Source: Kushneria sinocarnis
Lineage (GTDB): Bacteria; Pseudomonadota; Gammaproteobacteria; Pseudomonadales; Halomonadaceae
Assembly (NCBI RefSeq): GCF_003633775.1
Contig: NZ_RBIN01000007.1
Location: 186,001 to 250,000 of the forward strand
DNA: 64,000 nt
Direction of reading: 5' to 3'
The translations under genes were made by a program, and so were the position numbers. Under the pieces are notes generated by a model, which did not search any database, was not told where the DNA came from, and was given only the letters and a program-made list of their open reading frames with translations. Shown one piece after another: positions 19,326 to 28,863 of this stretch. How positions within the stretch are numbered: the stretch's first letter is position 1; each line of letters begins with the position of its first letter.

Positions 19326-21816
19326 TCAGGACTCCTACCGCAGCCCGGCGCGGACCTATCTCGAGCGCCTCGCGCTCGGTACCCGCAGCCTGAGTGACAG
19401 ACGTGAGCTGCTCGGCATGGCCGAGCAGGATCTCTCGCTCGAACAGATGCATGCCGAACTCGGGAACGGCCGTGTTGTCCAGGATGACCCGGCCAGTGTT
19501 TCGGTATTGCGTCGACTGGAACTGGCCTATGGTTCCCAGCCGCTGGCGCCGCCCGAAGTACTGACCAGCGATCGTGCCGGACGCGTCTGTCTGAAGACCA
19601 TGCCGGCGATCAAGCGTACGCCGCTGGCCCCCCAGCCCTGGACAACCAGTCCGTTCAAGCGGGTCGCCAAGGGCTTCCAGCTGTGGCGGGGGACCCGTCA
19701 GCGCCGTCAGCGCAAGCGGGCCGCGCCCGAGGCGCCGGAGCAGGCCCGCTGGCAGATGGTGGGGTCGATACGGCGCTGGACGCTGGTCGTGTTGACCCTG
19801 GCCCAGAGTGCCATGGCGGCCTGGTACATGAGTACGGTGTTGCCCTACCAGGGCTCGCGGCCGCTGGAGATGGTCGAGCTGGTGCTGTTTGCCCTGCTGT
19901 TCTGCTGGGTGTCGTCCGGTTTCTGGACCGCCCTGATGGGCTTCTTTCAGCTCCTCAAGGGGCGCGACCGCTACAGTATTTCGGCTTCTGCCGCCGGCGA
20001 CGAGCCGATCGATGACGAGGCCCGCACCGCTATCGTGATGCCGATCTGCAACGAGGACGTCAATCGCGTCTTTGCCGGTCTCAAGGCTACCTATGAATCG
20101 GTACAGCGTACCGGTTACGGCGATCGCTTCGAATTCCATGTGCTCAGCGATACCTATGATCCCGATCTGGCGGTCGAGGAGAATCACGCCTGGCTGCGTC
20201 TGTGCCGCGAGGTGGAAGGCTTCGGTCGGATCTTCTACCGGCGTCGTCAGCGGCGGGTGAAGCGCAAGAGCGGCAACATCGATGATTTCTGCCGTCGTTT
20301 TGGTGCCAGGTACCGCTACATGGTGGTGCTCGATGCCGATAGCGTGATGAGCGGCAACTGCCTCAAGCGGCTGGTCCAGCTGATGGAGGCCAACCCGGAC
20401 GCCGGTATCATCCAGTCGGCGCCGATGGCAGCTGGCGGCACCAACCTTTACGCGCGCATGCAGCAGTTCGCCACGCGTGTCTACGGGCCGCTGTTCACCG
20501 CCGGGCTGCACTTCTGGCAGCTGGGTGAGTCCCACTACTGGGGGCATAACGCGATCATTCGCGTCGAGCCCTTCATGTACTACTGTTCGCTGGCACCGCT
20601 GCCCGGCAAGGGCTCGCTGTCCGGCGAGATCCTGTCGCACGATTTCGTCGAGGCGGCGCTGATGCGTCGCGCGGGCTGGGGCGTCTGGATCGCCTACGAT
20701 CTGCCCGGCAGTTACGAGGAGATGCCGCCCAACCTGCTGGACGAACTGCAGCGTGATCGGCGCTGGTGTCATGGCAACATCATGAACTTCCGGCTGTTTC
20801 TGGTGCGAGGCATGCATCCTGTGCACCGGGCGGTGTTTCTGACCGGGGTGATGTCCTATCTGTCGGCGCCGCTGTGGTTCATGTTCCTGGCGCTGTCGAC
20901 CACGCTGCTGGCCCTGCACAGTCTGACCACCCCGCAGTACTTCACCGAACCCATGCAGCTCTTCCCGAGCTGGCCGGAGTGGCATCCGGGCCGGGCGGTG
21001 GCGCTGTTCTCGACCACCATGACCCTGCTGTTTCTGCCCAAGATCCTCAGCGTGCTGCTGATCTGCATCAAGGGGGCACGTGACTTCGGCGGCAGTGTGC
21101 GGGTCGTTCTGTCGATGGTGATCGAGTCGCTGGTGTCGATGCTGCTGGCGCCGGTTCGCATGCTGTTTCATACCCGCTTCGTGCTGATGGCGCTGCTGGG
21201 CATCGAGGTGAAATGGAAATCGCCCGATCGCGAGAGCAGTGATACCCCGTGGCGGGAAGCGGCACGTCGCCATGGTGGTCAGACCCTGCTGGGCATTGCT
21301 TGGACGCTGTTCGTGCTCTGGCTGGATCCGCTGTTTCTGCTCTGGCTGTGGCCGATCGTGGGGGCGCTGATGCTGTCGATTCCTGTTTCCGTGATGACCA
21401 GCAAGGTGGGGCTTGGTCTGAGCGCTCGGCGTGGACGCATGTTCCTGATTCCCGAGGAGTCCCGGACGCCACGCGAGCTGCGCTCGACCGCTCGCAACGT
21501 GCGTATCGGTCAGCGGCGTCCGCCGGCGCCCACCTTCATCGAGAGTGTGGTCAATCCCATCGACAATGCGCTGGCCTGCGCCATGGGGGTGGCCCGTCAC
21601 GGCCGCTCGGAGGCGATCGAGTCCAGTCGTCAGACGCAGATCCGTCATGCGCTGGTCGGTGGCCCGGAAAACCTGGCCAACCAGGATCGGCTGCTGCTGC
21701 TGGATGACCCGGTCATGCTCTCGCGCCTGCACTTTCAGGTCTGGGCGCGCAGTGATCGTTATCCGGCGTGGCTGGAAGCGGCCTATGCCAATGAGCCGGA
21801 GCCCTGGTTCAGCTAG
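19318..21816 (+). CDS. opgH: Glucan biosynthesis glucosyltransferase H
   Basis: An 832-residue inner-membrane GT2 glycosyltransferase that polymerises glucose from UDP-glucose into the linear backbone of periplasmic glucans and moves it to OpgG. Two membrane segments lie at about residues 155-215. The cytosolic GT domain follows with V-L-D-A-D-S (near 340), an E-x-L-S-H-D-F-V-E motif (near 440) and the R-D-R-R-W motif (near 480), and several more membrane segments follow. The E. coli protein is 847 residues. It overlaps the opgG 3' end by 8 bp, a coupled two-gene operon closed by a strong terminator 24 bp downstream. Confidence 0.96.
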   Translation: MVDQDSYRSPARTYLERLALGTRSLSDRRELLGMAEQDLSLEQMHAELGNGRVVQDDPASVSVLRRLELAYGSQPLAPPEVLTSDRAGRVCLKTMPAIKRTPLAPQPWTTSPFKRVAKGFQLWRGTRQRRQRKRAAPEAPEQARWQMVGSIRRWTLVVLTLAQSAMAAWYMSTVLPYQGSRPLEMVELVLFALLFCWVSSGFWTALMGFFQLLKGRDRYSISASAAGDEPIDDEARTAIVMPICNEDVNRVFAGLKATYESVQRTGYGDRFEFHVLSDTYDPDLAVEENHAWLRLCREVEGFGRIFYRRRQRRVKRKSGNIDDFCRRFGARYRYMVVLDADSVMSGNCLKRLVQLMEANPDAGIIQSAPMAAGGTNLYARMQQFATRVYGPLFTAGLHFWQLGESHYWGHNAIIRVEPFMYYCSLAPLPGKGSLSGEILSHDFVEAALMRRAGWGVWIAYDLPGSYEEMPPNLLDELQRDRRWCHGNIMNFRLFLVRGMHPVHRAVFLTGVMSYLSAPLWFMFLALSTTLLALHSLTTPQYFTEPMQLFPSWPEWHPGRAVALFSTTMTLLFLPKILSVLLICIKGARDFGGSVRVVLSMVIESLVSMLLAPVRMLFHTRFVLMALLGIEVKWKSPDRESSDTPWREAARRHGGQTLLGIAWTLFVLWLDPLFLLWLWPIVGALMLSIPVSVMTSKVGLGLSARRGRMFLIPEESRTPRELRSTARNVRIGQRRPPAPTFIESVVNPIDNALACAMGVARHGRSEAIESSRQTQIRHALVGGPENLANQDRLLLLDDPVMLSRLHFQVWARSDRYPAWLEAAYANEPEPWFS

Positions 21817-21839
21817 GCTCTCGGTAGGGTCAGGCACGA

Positions 21840-21868
21840 AAAAACCCCCGACATTGTCGGGGGTTTTT
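21840..21868 (+). terminator. Bidirectional terminator between opgH and cysI
   Basis: Stem CCCCCGAC / GTCGGGGG with a three-base ATT loop, flanked by an A-run and a T-run, between two convergent operons. It can stop both opgGH (plus) and cysJI (minus). Confidence 0.92.
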
Positions 21869-21894
21869 CAATGGCCGAAGCAGTGAAGACCGGC

Positions 21895-23640
21895 TTACTG
21901 CTCGTGGAAATCCAGCCCCTGGGTGGTCGCCTTGATGACACCGGCACGAATGACGAAATCTCCGAAGCACTCGCCGGCTTCACGCTCGCTGGCGTAGCGG
22001 TGCAGCAGTGGTGTGAGCTCTTCCAGAATGGTCTTCTCGTCGATGTTTTCGCGATACATCTTGTTGAGCCGGGTACCGGTTTCGTTACCCCCCAGATAGA
22101 GGTTGTAGCGACCGATAGCCTTGCCGACAAAGCCGATTTCGGCCATGAACGGACGGCTGCAACCGTTGGGGCAGCCAGACATGCGAACCACAATTGGATC
22201 GTTTTCCAGCCCGGCCTTCTTCATTATGCTGTCGAGCTTGTCAAGCAGGCCCGGCAGATAGCGCTCGCTTTCGGCCATGGCCAGACCGCAGGTGGGAAAG
22301 GCTACACAGGCCATCGAATGCTGGCGCATTGGGGTGACGTTTTTCACCATCCGATACTGGTCGATAATGGCGTCGATTCTTTCACGATCCTTCTCGGCCA
22401 CGCAGGTGATGATCACGTTCTGGTTGGTAGTCAGAACAATGTCGCCATCATGCATGTCGGCGATTGCGCGCAGACCCGATTTGATCTGCATACCAGCATG
22501 GATGGGATTGTTGGCCGGATAGTCACGAATACGTCCGTTTTCAATGTACAGGCCATAGTGCCACTGACCATCCTCGCCCTGATACCAGCCCAGCTGGTCA
22601 CCGGTAGTAGTGAACTCGAAGGGGCGATCCGCAGCCAGTTCATAACCCAGATACTCTTCAACCGCTGCCTTGAAACCCTCCACGGTCATGGTATCGACGG
22701 TGTATTTCAGACGTGCGTTCTTGCGATCCTGGCGATTGCCATTGTCGCGCTGCACCAGCATGATCTTCTCGGCCACGTCGACGACCTGTTCGGTTGTGCA
22801 GAAGCCGATCACACTGGCCATGCGCGGATAGGTTGCCGGCTCACCATGGGTAGTGCCCATGCCGCCACCCACGGCGACGTTGAATCCATTGAGCGTGCCG
22901 TCCTCACCGACATCGGCAATGAAGGCAACGTCATTGGCAAATACATCCAGCTCGTTATCCGGTGGGATCGCCAATCCAATCTTGAACTTGCGCGGCAGAT
23001 AGTGCTGTGTGTAGAGCGGCTCGTACACTTCATCCGGCCCACCGGCGACTCGTTCCTCGCCGAGGAAAATCTCGTGATAGGCGCGGGTGCGGGGTAACAG
23101 ATGGGCGCTGATCTCTCCGGCCAGCTCATACACCTGACGGTGGAGCGCCGAGCGGTGCGGATTGGCAGTCGAGGTGATATTGCGATTGACGTCGCCGCAG
23201 GCAGCGATGGTGTCGATCATCGCATCGTTGATCGTTTTCAGATGCGCGCGCAGATTTTCCTTGAATACACCGTGGTACTGGAAGGTCTGGCGTGTGGTAA
23301 TGCGTAATGTGTCGTTGGCGTAGTCACTCGCCACGTCATCCAGTGTCTGCCACTGGGCAGCGCTGATACGGCCACCGGGCAGGCGCAGTCGCACCATGAA
23401 GGAATACAGGGGCTCAAGCTTGCGCTGACGACGCTCGTTACGTACGTCGCGGTCGTCCTGCATGTAAAAGCCGTGGAACTTGGTCAACTGCGTATCGTCA
23501 GGGACAACGGCGCCGGTAGCCGTATCCGCCATGCCTTTCAGAAGGCTGCCACGCAGGTAGTCGCTGTCGACCTTCAGCCGCTCGTTGGGGTGAAGGTCAT
23601 CAAACGAAACTTCGCGAAGTCGGGTGATGATGTCAGTCAT
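21895..23640 (-). CDS. cysI: Sulfite reductase hemoprotein, beta subunit
   Basis: A 581-residue siroheme and [4Fe-4S] protein that reduces sulfite to sulfide with six electrons in assimilatory sulfur metabolism. The cluster/siroheme cysteines are visible as C-V-A-F-P-T-C and C-P-N-G-C (about residues 442-448 and 487-491). The nitrite/sulfite reductase ferredoxin half-domain with I-T-T-R-Q-T-F-Q near residue 115 and the A-N-P-H-R substrate-site region are present. The length is near E. coli CysI (570). It starts 2 bp after the cysJ stop, so the two subunits of the holoenzyme are translated as a pair. Confidence 0.97.
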   Translation of the reverse strand: MTDIITRLREVSFDDLHPNERLKVDSDYLRGSLLKGMADTATGAVVPDDTQLTKFHGFYMQDDRDVRNERRQRKLEPLYSFMVRLRLPGGRISAAQWQTLDDVASDYANDTLRITTRQTFQYHGVFKENLRAHLKTINDAMIDTIAACGDVNRNITSTANPHRSALHRQVYELAGEISAHLLPRTRAYHEIFLGEERVAGGPDEVYEPLYTQHYLPRKFKIGLAIPPDNELDVFANDVAFIADVGEDGTLNGFNVAVGGGMGTTHGEPATYPRMASVIGFCTTEQVVDVAEKIMLVQRDNGNRQDRKNARLKYTVDTMTVEGFKAAVEEYLGYELAADRPFEFTTTGDQLGWYQGEDGQWHYGLYIENGRIRDYPANNPIHAGMQIKSGLRAIADMHDGDIVLTTNQNVIITCVAEKDRERIDAIIDQYRMVKNVTPMRQHSMACVAFPTCGLAMAESERYLPGLLDKLDSIMKKAGLENDPIVVRMSGCPNGCSRPFMAEIGFVGKAIGRYNLYLGGNETGTRLNKMYRENIDEKTILEELTPLLHRYASEREAGECFGDFVIRAGVIKATTQGLDFHEQ

Positions 23641-23642
23641 GA

Positions 23643-25448
23643 TCAGTATACATCCCGTTGGTAGCGCCTGGACTGCTGCAGTTCACGTACATGCTGAGCA
23701 GCGGCTTCCTCATCAAGGTCGCCATATTGCTGCACGATGTCCAGCAGAGCCTGATGGACATCGGCAGCCATGCGTTCGCCGTCACCGCATACATAGAAAT
23801 GGGCACCTGCTTCAAGCCAGGCGTAGATTTCCTCGCCATGCTCGCGCATGCGGTCCTGAACATAGATCTTTTCGCCCTGGTCGCGCGAAAAGGCCACTTC
23901 CAGACGATGCAGCAATCCCTTCTCGCGCCAGTCGAGCCACTCGCTCTGATAGAGAAAGTCGGTGCGAAAGTGCTGATCGCCAAAGAACAGCCAGTTGCTG
24001 CCCCGGGCGCCGCGCTCCTCACGCTCCTGCATGAAGGCCCGGAAGGGCGCGACGCCGGTACCGGGGCCCACCATGATGATCGGGGTATTGTCATCATGGG
24101 GCAGCTTGAAGTTCTTGTTGTGATCAATATAGATCGGAATCCGATCGCCCGGTTCGACGTGATCGGCGAGATAGCCGGTGGTCACGCCGTTGCGGGCACG
24201 CCCCAGTGATTCGTAGCGCACCACGCCGATGGTCAGGTGTACCTCGTCGGGATCAGCATTGTAACTCGAGGCAATGGAATAAAGCCGTGGTGGCAGCTTG
24301 CGCAATGTCCCGGTAAAGGTGGCGGCATCGAGTTGCTCGGCCGGAAACTGCTCGATCACATCGATGATGTGACGGCCGTAGCTCCATTCGCGGAATTCCT
24401 GCCTGGCATCCTCACCCAGCAGACGACGCAGCTCGGCGTTGTCGCTCAGCTCGGCCCACTTCTCGACGAAGGGGCGGGTCAGGGTGGTGATCTCGAAATC
24501 GCTGAGCAGGGCATCGCGCAGCTGGCGCCCCTCGCCGACGTCACTGGCGGCATCGAGCCCGAGCGTGGCGATCAGTTCGTCGACATGCTCCGGATCATTC
24601 TGCGGCAGGATGCCCACCGCATCCCCGGGTTCGTAAACCAGTCCGGAGTCTTCCAGTGACAGCTCGACGTGACGGGTCTCCTTGCTGGAGCCGTGATCGT
24701 TGAGCAGCACGGTATCGAGTACTTCGGCGTGGAAGGGATTGCGTTTGGACCACTTTGACCTGCCGCTGTCGGCTGCCGCCTCGGCCTGGGGAGCCGCGGT
24801 GGTAGTGCCCCCCGCAAGTTCGGCAAACTTCGACAGGGCATCCTCGACCCATGCTTCGGCGGCTTCCTCGTAGTCGACATCGCAATCGACCCGATCGAGG
24901 ATGCGTTCGGCGCCCAGTTCGGCGAAGCGGGCGTCGAAATCCTTGCCCATCTGACAGAACTGATCGTAACTGGAGTCGCCCAGCCCGAGCACGGTAAAGC
25001 GGGAGCCTTCCAGTTTCGGCGCCTTGCGGCCACCGAGCAGCTCGTGAAAGCCGATGGCCGGATCGGGGGGCTCGCCTTCACCATGCGTACTGACCACGAC
25101 CATCAGATTGATGGGCTCCTTGAGGTCCTTCTTGCCGAAGTCCGCCATATCGGCGAAGCGCACTTCGAAACCGCGGGCCTTGGCGCGATCGCGTGCCAGC
25201 TCGGCGACACCTTCGGCGTTGCCCGTCTGGCTGCCGAACAGCACGACCACTTCGGGCGCCGAAGCGGTCGTCTCGGCTGATGCAGGCGCGCCGGTGGCAG
25301 CCGGCTGTCCGGAAGCGCTGAATCCGGCGAGATACCCACTCAGCCAGGTCATCTGATGGCTGTCCAGGCTCTGCAGCACCTCGTTGAGGCGTTGCGCCTG
25401 GTCAGCGCTCAGGGGACTGTTGGTATCGAGTAGGGGGCCTTGCGACAT
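23643..25448 (-). CDS. cysJ: Sulfite reductase flavoprotein, alpha subunit
   Basis: A 601-residue NADPH-dependent diflavin reductase that feeds electrons to CysI. Domain order: a short N-terminal segment, an FMN flavodoxin domain (VVLFGSQTGNAEG near 72, STHGEGEPPD near 125), an FAD/connecting domain (RLYSIASS near 390) and the NADPH domain (MVGPGTGVAPFRAF near 460) ending in the typical R-D-V-Y. The ATG at 25448 was preferred over one five codons upstream because AGGAA sits seven bases before it. It is the first gene of the cysJI unit and is divergent from a nitroreductase gene across an AT-rich promoter region. Confidence 0.96.
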   Translation of the reverse strand: MSQGPLLDTNSPLSADQAQRLNEVLQSLDSHQMTWLSGYLAGFSASGQPAATGAPASAETTASAPEVVVLFGSQTGNAEGVAELARDRAKARGFEVRFADMADFGKKDLKEPINLMVVVSTHGEGEPPDPAIGFHELLGGRKAPKLEGSRFTVLGLGDSSYDQFCQMGKDFDARFAELGAERILDRVDCDVDYEEAAEAWVEDALSKFAELAGGTTTAAPQAEAAADSGRSKWSKRNPFHAEVLDTVLLNDHGSSKETRHVELSLEDSGLVYEPGDAVGILPQNDPEHVDELIATLGLDAASDVGEGRQLRDALLSDFEITTLTRPFVEKWAELSDNAELRRLLGEDARQEFREWSYGRHIIDVIEQFPAEQLDAATFTGTLRKLPPRLYSIASSYNADPDEVHLTIGVVRYESLGRARNGVTTGYLADHVEPGDRIPIYIDHNKNFKLPHDDNTPIIMVGPGTGVAPFRAFMQEREERGARGSNWLFFGDQHFRTDFLYQSEWLDWREKGLLHRLEVAFSRDQGEKIYVQDRMREHGEEIYAWLEAGAHFYVCGDGERMAADVHQALLDIVQQYGDLDEEAAAQHVRELQQSRRYQRDVY

Positions 25449-25504
25449 CGGGATATTCCTCATCTCGTCCCCGGGGCGGGAAAACGCATGCTAGCGATCG
25501 GCCC

Positions 25505-25560
25505 CTCGAATTAAAAGGTATAAATTATAATGCTGTTATTCGAAAATGGATTAAAAAACC
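25505..25560. promoter_or_regulatory. AT-rich divergent promoter region of cysJI and the nitroreductase gene
   Basis: The self-complementary ATTATAAT at 25524-25531 gives a perfect TATAAT -10 box on each strand, inside an AT-rich island that stands out in this GC-rich chromosome. Neither direction has a good -35, which is typical of activator-dependent promoters. CysB would be the expected activator for cysJI, but I cannot prove a CysB site by eye. Confidence 0.45.
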
Positions 25561-25575
25561 ACAGGGAGACAGCGC

Positions 25576-26232
25576 ATGACGCGCTTCATGCCACTCGAAC
25601 AGTATCCCGATCATCGGCTGGCGCCGGTACTGGCAGAGCGCCGCAGCAGGCGCACCTTCGCTGCCCGGTCGCTGGATGCGCGTACTCTCGGGCAGCTGCT
25701 GTGGGCCGCCCAGGGCACCATCGACAATGACCGGCGTACCACGCCATCGCCTCATGGCTGCTATCCGCTGGTACTGGCGGCGTATTGTACGCGTGTTGAG
25801 GGCATGGCGCATGGGCTCTATCGCTATTGTGCCGATCCGTTCGGACTGCAGCCTCTGGTGGCTGACGCGTTCCGGGTCGATGCCCTGGCAATCGGTGAGC
25901 AGCCCTGGTTGAACGAGGCGGCAGCGCTGGTGCTGATGGGGGCCGATACCGGCAGCATGAATCGGCATTTTGCTGATCAGGGGGCGGAGCGCGGGGCACG
26001 TTTTGTTTATCTCGAAGCCGGGGCGGCGATGCAGAACGTGCTGCTGCAGGCCGAGGCGCTGTCGCTGGCAGCCGTGGGTGTGGCTGGTATCAAAGAGCAT
26101 GCCCCGGAATTCCAGCAGGCCCTCGGCGAGGAGGTGACCCCGCTGCTGGTGCTCTGTGTGGGCATGCGTGACGGGGCTGCAGCCTGCCAGGGGGCAGTGC
26201 GGGGTCACGCCTCTGACAGCAGTCGGGCGTAG
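25576..26232 (+). CDS. Nitroreductase/SagB-type FMN oxidoreductase
   Basis: A 218-residue protein of the nitroreductase fold. The FMN-binding R-R-S-R-R-T-F motif is near residue 22, L-G-Q-L-L-W-A-A-Q-G follows, then the S-P-H-G-C-Y-P-L segment typical of SagB/ThcOx-like oxidases, and a late helical E-A-G-A-A-M-Q-N-V-L-L-Q-A block. Standalone members are usually annotated as SagB-type dehydrogenases of unknown substrate; no peptide-cyclising partners (SagC/D) are nearby. An AGGGAGA ribosome site precedes the ATG. Its last 28 bp overlap the convergent dehydratase gene. Confidence 0.82.
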   Translation: MTRFMPLEQYPDHRLAPVLAERRSRRTFAARSLDARTLGQLLWAAQGTIDNDRRTTPSPHGCYPLVLAAYCTRVEGMAHGLYRYCADPFGLQPLVADAFRVDALAIGEQPWLNEAAALVLMGADTGSMNRHFADQGAERGARFVYLEAGAAMQNVLLQAEALSLAAVGVAGIKEHAPEFQQALGEEVTPLLVLCVGMRDGAAACQGAVRGHASDSSRA

Positions 26233-27167
26233 TGTGCGGGGCTGATGTTGCCACCACTGATCAGGATGCCTACCCGCTGACCGGCGACCGGGATCGAACC
26301 TTCCAGCACGGCTGCAGCAGCGAGACAGCCGGTAGGCTCGACGAACTGCTTCATGCGTTCGGCCAGGAAGTGCATGGTGCGCACCAGTGCGGCATCACTG
26401 ACCGTGACGATTTCGGCCACCCGGCGCTGAATGATGGGAAAGGTCAGTCGACCGAGATGAGTGGTCGCAGCACCATCGGCCAGGGTGCGAGGTGCGGGAA
26501 TGGTCACGATCTCACCGCGCGACAGGGATTGCTGTCCGTCATTGCCGGCTTCCGGTTCGACACCGATAATGCGACAGTGGGGTGACAGTTGTTCGGCGGC
26601 AATGGCGCTGCCGGACAGCAGACCGCCGCCGCCGAGACAGACCACCAGGCTGTCGAGCTCCCCGGCCTCGTGGAACAGTTCCAGCGCTGCCGTACCCTGG
26701 CCTGCGATGATATCCGGATGATCGTAGGGTGGAATCAGGCTCAGACCATCACGTTCGGCCAGCTCTGAGGCAATGGCTTCGCGGTCTTCGCGATAGCGAT
26801 CATAGGTGATGACCCGGGCTTCATGGCTGCGGGTGGCCGCCATCTTGGCCGGTGGCGCATCCTCGGGCATGACGATGGTAGCCGGTATGTGCTGCTCGCG
26901 TGCTGCCAGCGCCACGGCCTGGGCGTGATTGCCGGAGGAGTAGGCAATTACGCCATGGCGACGCTGGTCATCGTTCAGTCGGGCGATGGCATGCCAGGCG
27001 CCGCGAAACTTGAAGGCACCGATACGCTGAAGGTGTTCGGCCTTGAACAGCAGCTCGGCCCCGGTGCGCTCGTTGGCGGTCCTGCTGGTCAGTATCGGCG
27101 TATGATGCGCATGCCCCCGGAGAGAGCGTGCGGCACGACGGACATCGTCGAAATCGGGGTCGGGCAT
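26205..27167 (-). CDS. Threonine/serine dehydratase (PLP fold-type II)
   Basis: A 320-residue pyridoxal-phosphate enzyme that probably deaminates threonine or serine to the 2-oxo acid. The Schiff-base Lys53 is in G-A-F-K-F-R-G-A, the S-S-G-N-H-A-Q motif is near residue 80, and the phosphate-binding glycine loop G-G-G-G-L-L-S-G is near 180. There is no C-terminal ACT regulatory domain, so it resembles the catabolic TdcB-like or racemase-like class. The start codon choice (27167) follows the family N-terminus; upstream in-frame ATGs exist and none has a strong ribosome site. Serine racemase activity cannot be excluded. Confidence 0.85.
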   Translation of the reverse strand: MPDPDFDDVRRAARSLRGHAHHTPILTSRTANERTGAELLFKAEHLQRIGAFKFRGAWHAIARLNDDQRRHGVIAYSSGNHAQAVALAAREQHIPATIVMPEDAPPAKMAATRSHEARVITYDRYREDREAIASELAERDGLSLIPPYDHPDIIAGQGTAALELFHEAGELDSLVVCLGGGGLLSGSAIAAEQLSPHCRIIGVEPEAGNDGQQSLSRGEIVTIPAPRTLADGAATTHLGRLTFPIIQRRVAEIVTVSDAALVRTMHFLAERMKQFVEPTGCLAAAAVLEGSIPVAGQRVGILISGGNISPAHYARLLSEA

Positions 27168-27352
27168 CCGGATAAATCCATCAGTGGCATCAGGCCACAT
27201 GGATGCCATGATAATGTCGGCATGGCAAGCCCGGCCGCATATCGGCACGGTGCATGTCGCTCCGGGGTCGCGCCTGTACAGGCCGAGGTGCGGCACCGGC
27301 GCCATGGTAACGGATATACCAGCAGCAAGGCCGGTCAGGGAGAAGAGTACGC

Positions 27353-28267
27353 GTGCGCATCTGGTTGATCATCAATGGCAAGGCGACCGATGACCCCGCC
27401 CTGCAGGAGGCCATCCGGAGAGCCCGGGCAGCGGGCGTGGCCCTTGAGCTCAAGGTGACGCAGTCGGGCGAGGATGTCGAACGCTTCATCGGCATGGCGG
27501 TGGAGCGCAGTATCCGACGGATCGTGATCGGCGGTGGCGATGGCACCCTGCACGATGCCGTCAATGCCCTGATGCGCCATCCCGCCGAGCAGCGTCCGGA
27601 AATGGGCATCGTGCCCATGGGCACGGCCAACGACTTTGCCACCAGTACCGGTATTCCCCTCACCCCCATGGATGCCCTGTCGCTGGCCACCGATGGCGAG
27701 GCCTTCAATATTGATGTGGGCTGCATCAACGATCTGCATTTCATCAACCTGGCCTCGGGCGGTTTCGGGGCCAGGGTGACCAGTACCACCCCGCCCAAGC
27801 TCAAGAAAATGCTCGGGGGCGGGGCCTACTCGCTGGTAGGTGCCATGCGTGCCTGGCGCTTTCAGCCCTTCGAGGGGCGCCTGATCCTGTCCGACCGTAA
27901 TGTGGAAGCCTCGCTGATCGTGCTTTCGATTGGCAACGGCCGGCAGGCGGGAGGCGGCCAGGAGCTGGCACCGAAGGCACTGCTCGATGACGGGCTGCTG
28001 GATGTGCTGGCGGTGGAATCCTTTCCGCTGTCACGCATCGGGCAGGCCATTCGCGAGCTCAATCATCTCTCCGACCAGGGCAGCGTGGTGCGCTACTATC
28101 AGCTGACCTCGATGCAGTTCGACAGCCGCCGTCCGCTGCCGGTCAATCTGGATGGAGAGGCGCACGAGTTTACCCAGATGAGTATCAGTATCCGCCCCGG
28201 TGCGCTTGCCGTTATCCTGCCGGAAGAGTGCCCGCTGCTGAGCGCCCGGGCCGGAAGTGCCGACTGA
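27353..28267 (+). CDS. yegS: YegS/Rv2252/BmrU family lipid kinase
   Basis: A 304-residue diacylglycerol-kinase-fold protein, probably a lipid kinase. The nucleotide-binding G-G-G-D-G-T-L-H motif is near residue 62, P-M-G-T-A-N-D-F-A near 90, and the A-S-G-G-F-G-A segment near 130. The C-terminal beta-sandwich with N-L-D-G-E near 265 is intact. The length equals YegS (299). It begins with GTG, preceded by GGGAGAAG. It is followed 42 bp later by the cytosine deaminase gene on the same strand, so the two may share a transcript. Confidence 0.9.
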   Translation: MRIWLIINGKATDDPALQEAIRRARAAGVALELKVTQSGEDVERFIGMAVERSIRRIVIGGGDGTLHDAVNALMRHPAEQRPEMGIVPMGTANDFATSTGIPLTPMDALSLATDGEAFNIDVGCINDLHFINLASGGFGARVTSTTPPKLKKMLGGGAYSLVGAMRAWRFQPFEGRLILSDRNVEASLIVLSIGNGRQAGGGQELAPKALLDDGLLDVLAVESFPLSRIGQAIRELNHLSDQGSVVRYYQLTSMQFDSRRPLPVNLDGEAHEFTQMSISIRPGALAVILPEECPLLSARAGSAD

Positions 28268-28309
28268 CGGGGAGGGCCCGTCAACTTCGGATCAGCAACC
28301 TCGGGAGCA

Positions 28310-28750
28310 ATGATGGACAGATTCATGCAGGCGGCTTTCGACGAGGCGCGTCGTGGCCATGAAGAGGGCGGCGTGCCCATCGGCTGTGTCATCGTGCACG
28401 ATGATCGCATCATCGGTCGCGGACACAACCGGCGGGTTCAGCAGGGGAGTGCCACGCGCCACGGCGAGATCGATGCGCTGGAACAGTGTGGGCGGCAGCC
28501 GGCTGAGATATATCGGGAGAGTCGTCTCTATACCACGCTGTCACCCTGCGTCATGTGCTCGGGGGCCATTGAGCTTTACGGCTTTCGCCATGTGATCGTG
28601 GGAGAAAACGTCAACTTTGTCGGTGCTGAAGATCGGCTGCGTTCACTGGGGATAACCGTTGATGTCCTCCAGGATGAAAGCTGTATCGAACTGATGCAGC
28701 GCTTCATTCGTGAACATCCCGAAATCTGGTATGAGGATATCGGCAGGTAG
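28310..28750 (+). CDS. Cytosine deaminase of the yeast Fcy1 type
   Basis: A 146-residue CDA-fold zinc deaminase. Zinc ligands and the catalytic Glu are His51, Glu53 (H-G-E), Cys80 and Cys83 (S-P-C-V-M-C). Several stretches match yeast cytosine deaminase Fcy1 far better than bacterial CodA (amidohydrolase) or TadA: E-G-G-V-P-I-G, G-R-G-H-N, Q-x-G-S-A-T-x-H-G-E-I, L-Y-T-T-L-S-P-C, V-G-E-N-V-N-F and the C-terminal W-x-E-D-I-G that closes over the pyrimidine. It should convert cytosine to uracil and perhaps 5-methylcytosine or isocytosine analogues. GGGAG precedes the ATG. Substrate assignment is by similarity. Confidence 0.85.
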   Translation: MMDRFMQAAFDEARRGHEEGGVPIGCVIVHDDRIIGRGHNRRVQQGSATRHGEIDALEQCGRQPAEIYRESRLYTTLSPCVMCSGAIELYGFRHVIVGENVNFVGAEDRLRSLGITVDVLQDESCIELMQRFIREHPEIWYEDIGR

Positions 28751-28863
28751 AGGTACTGCCTGATCGTTCCCGCTTGCATGTCCCGGGGTGCTTTGCTGGA
28801 ATGAAACTGCACAGGGAGTTGATGGACCAAACAGTCAGTGACCCGCTATCAGGGAGATTTGAA

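Noticed and set aside
19249-21837. A long open frame antisense to opgH.
   Set aside because: Same GC-rich mirror effect; the sense strand has all GT2 motifs of OpgH.
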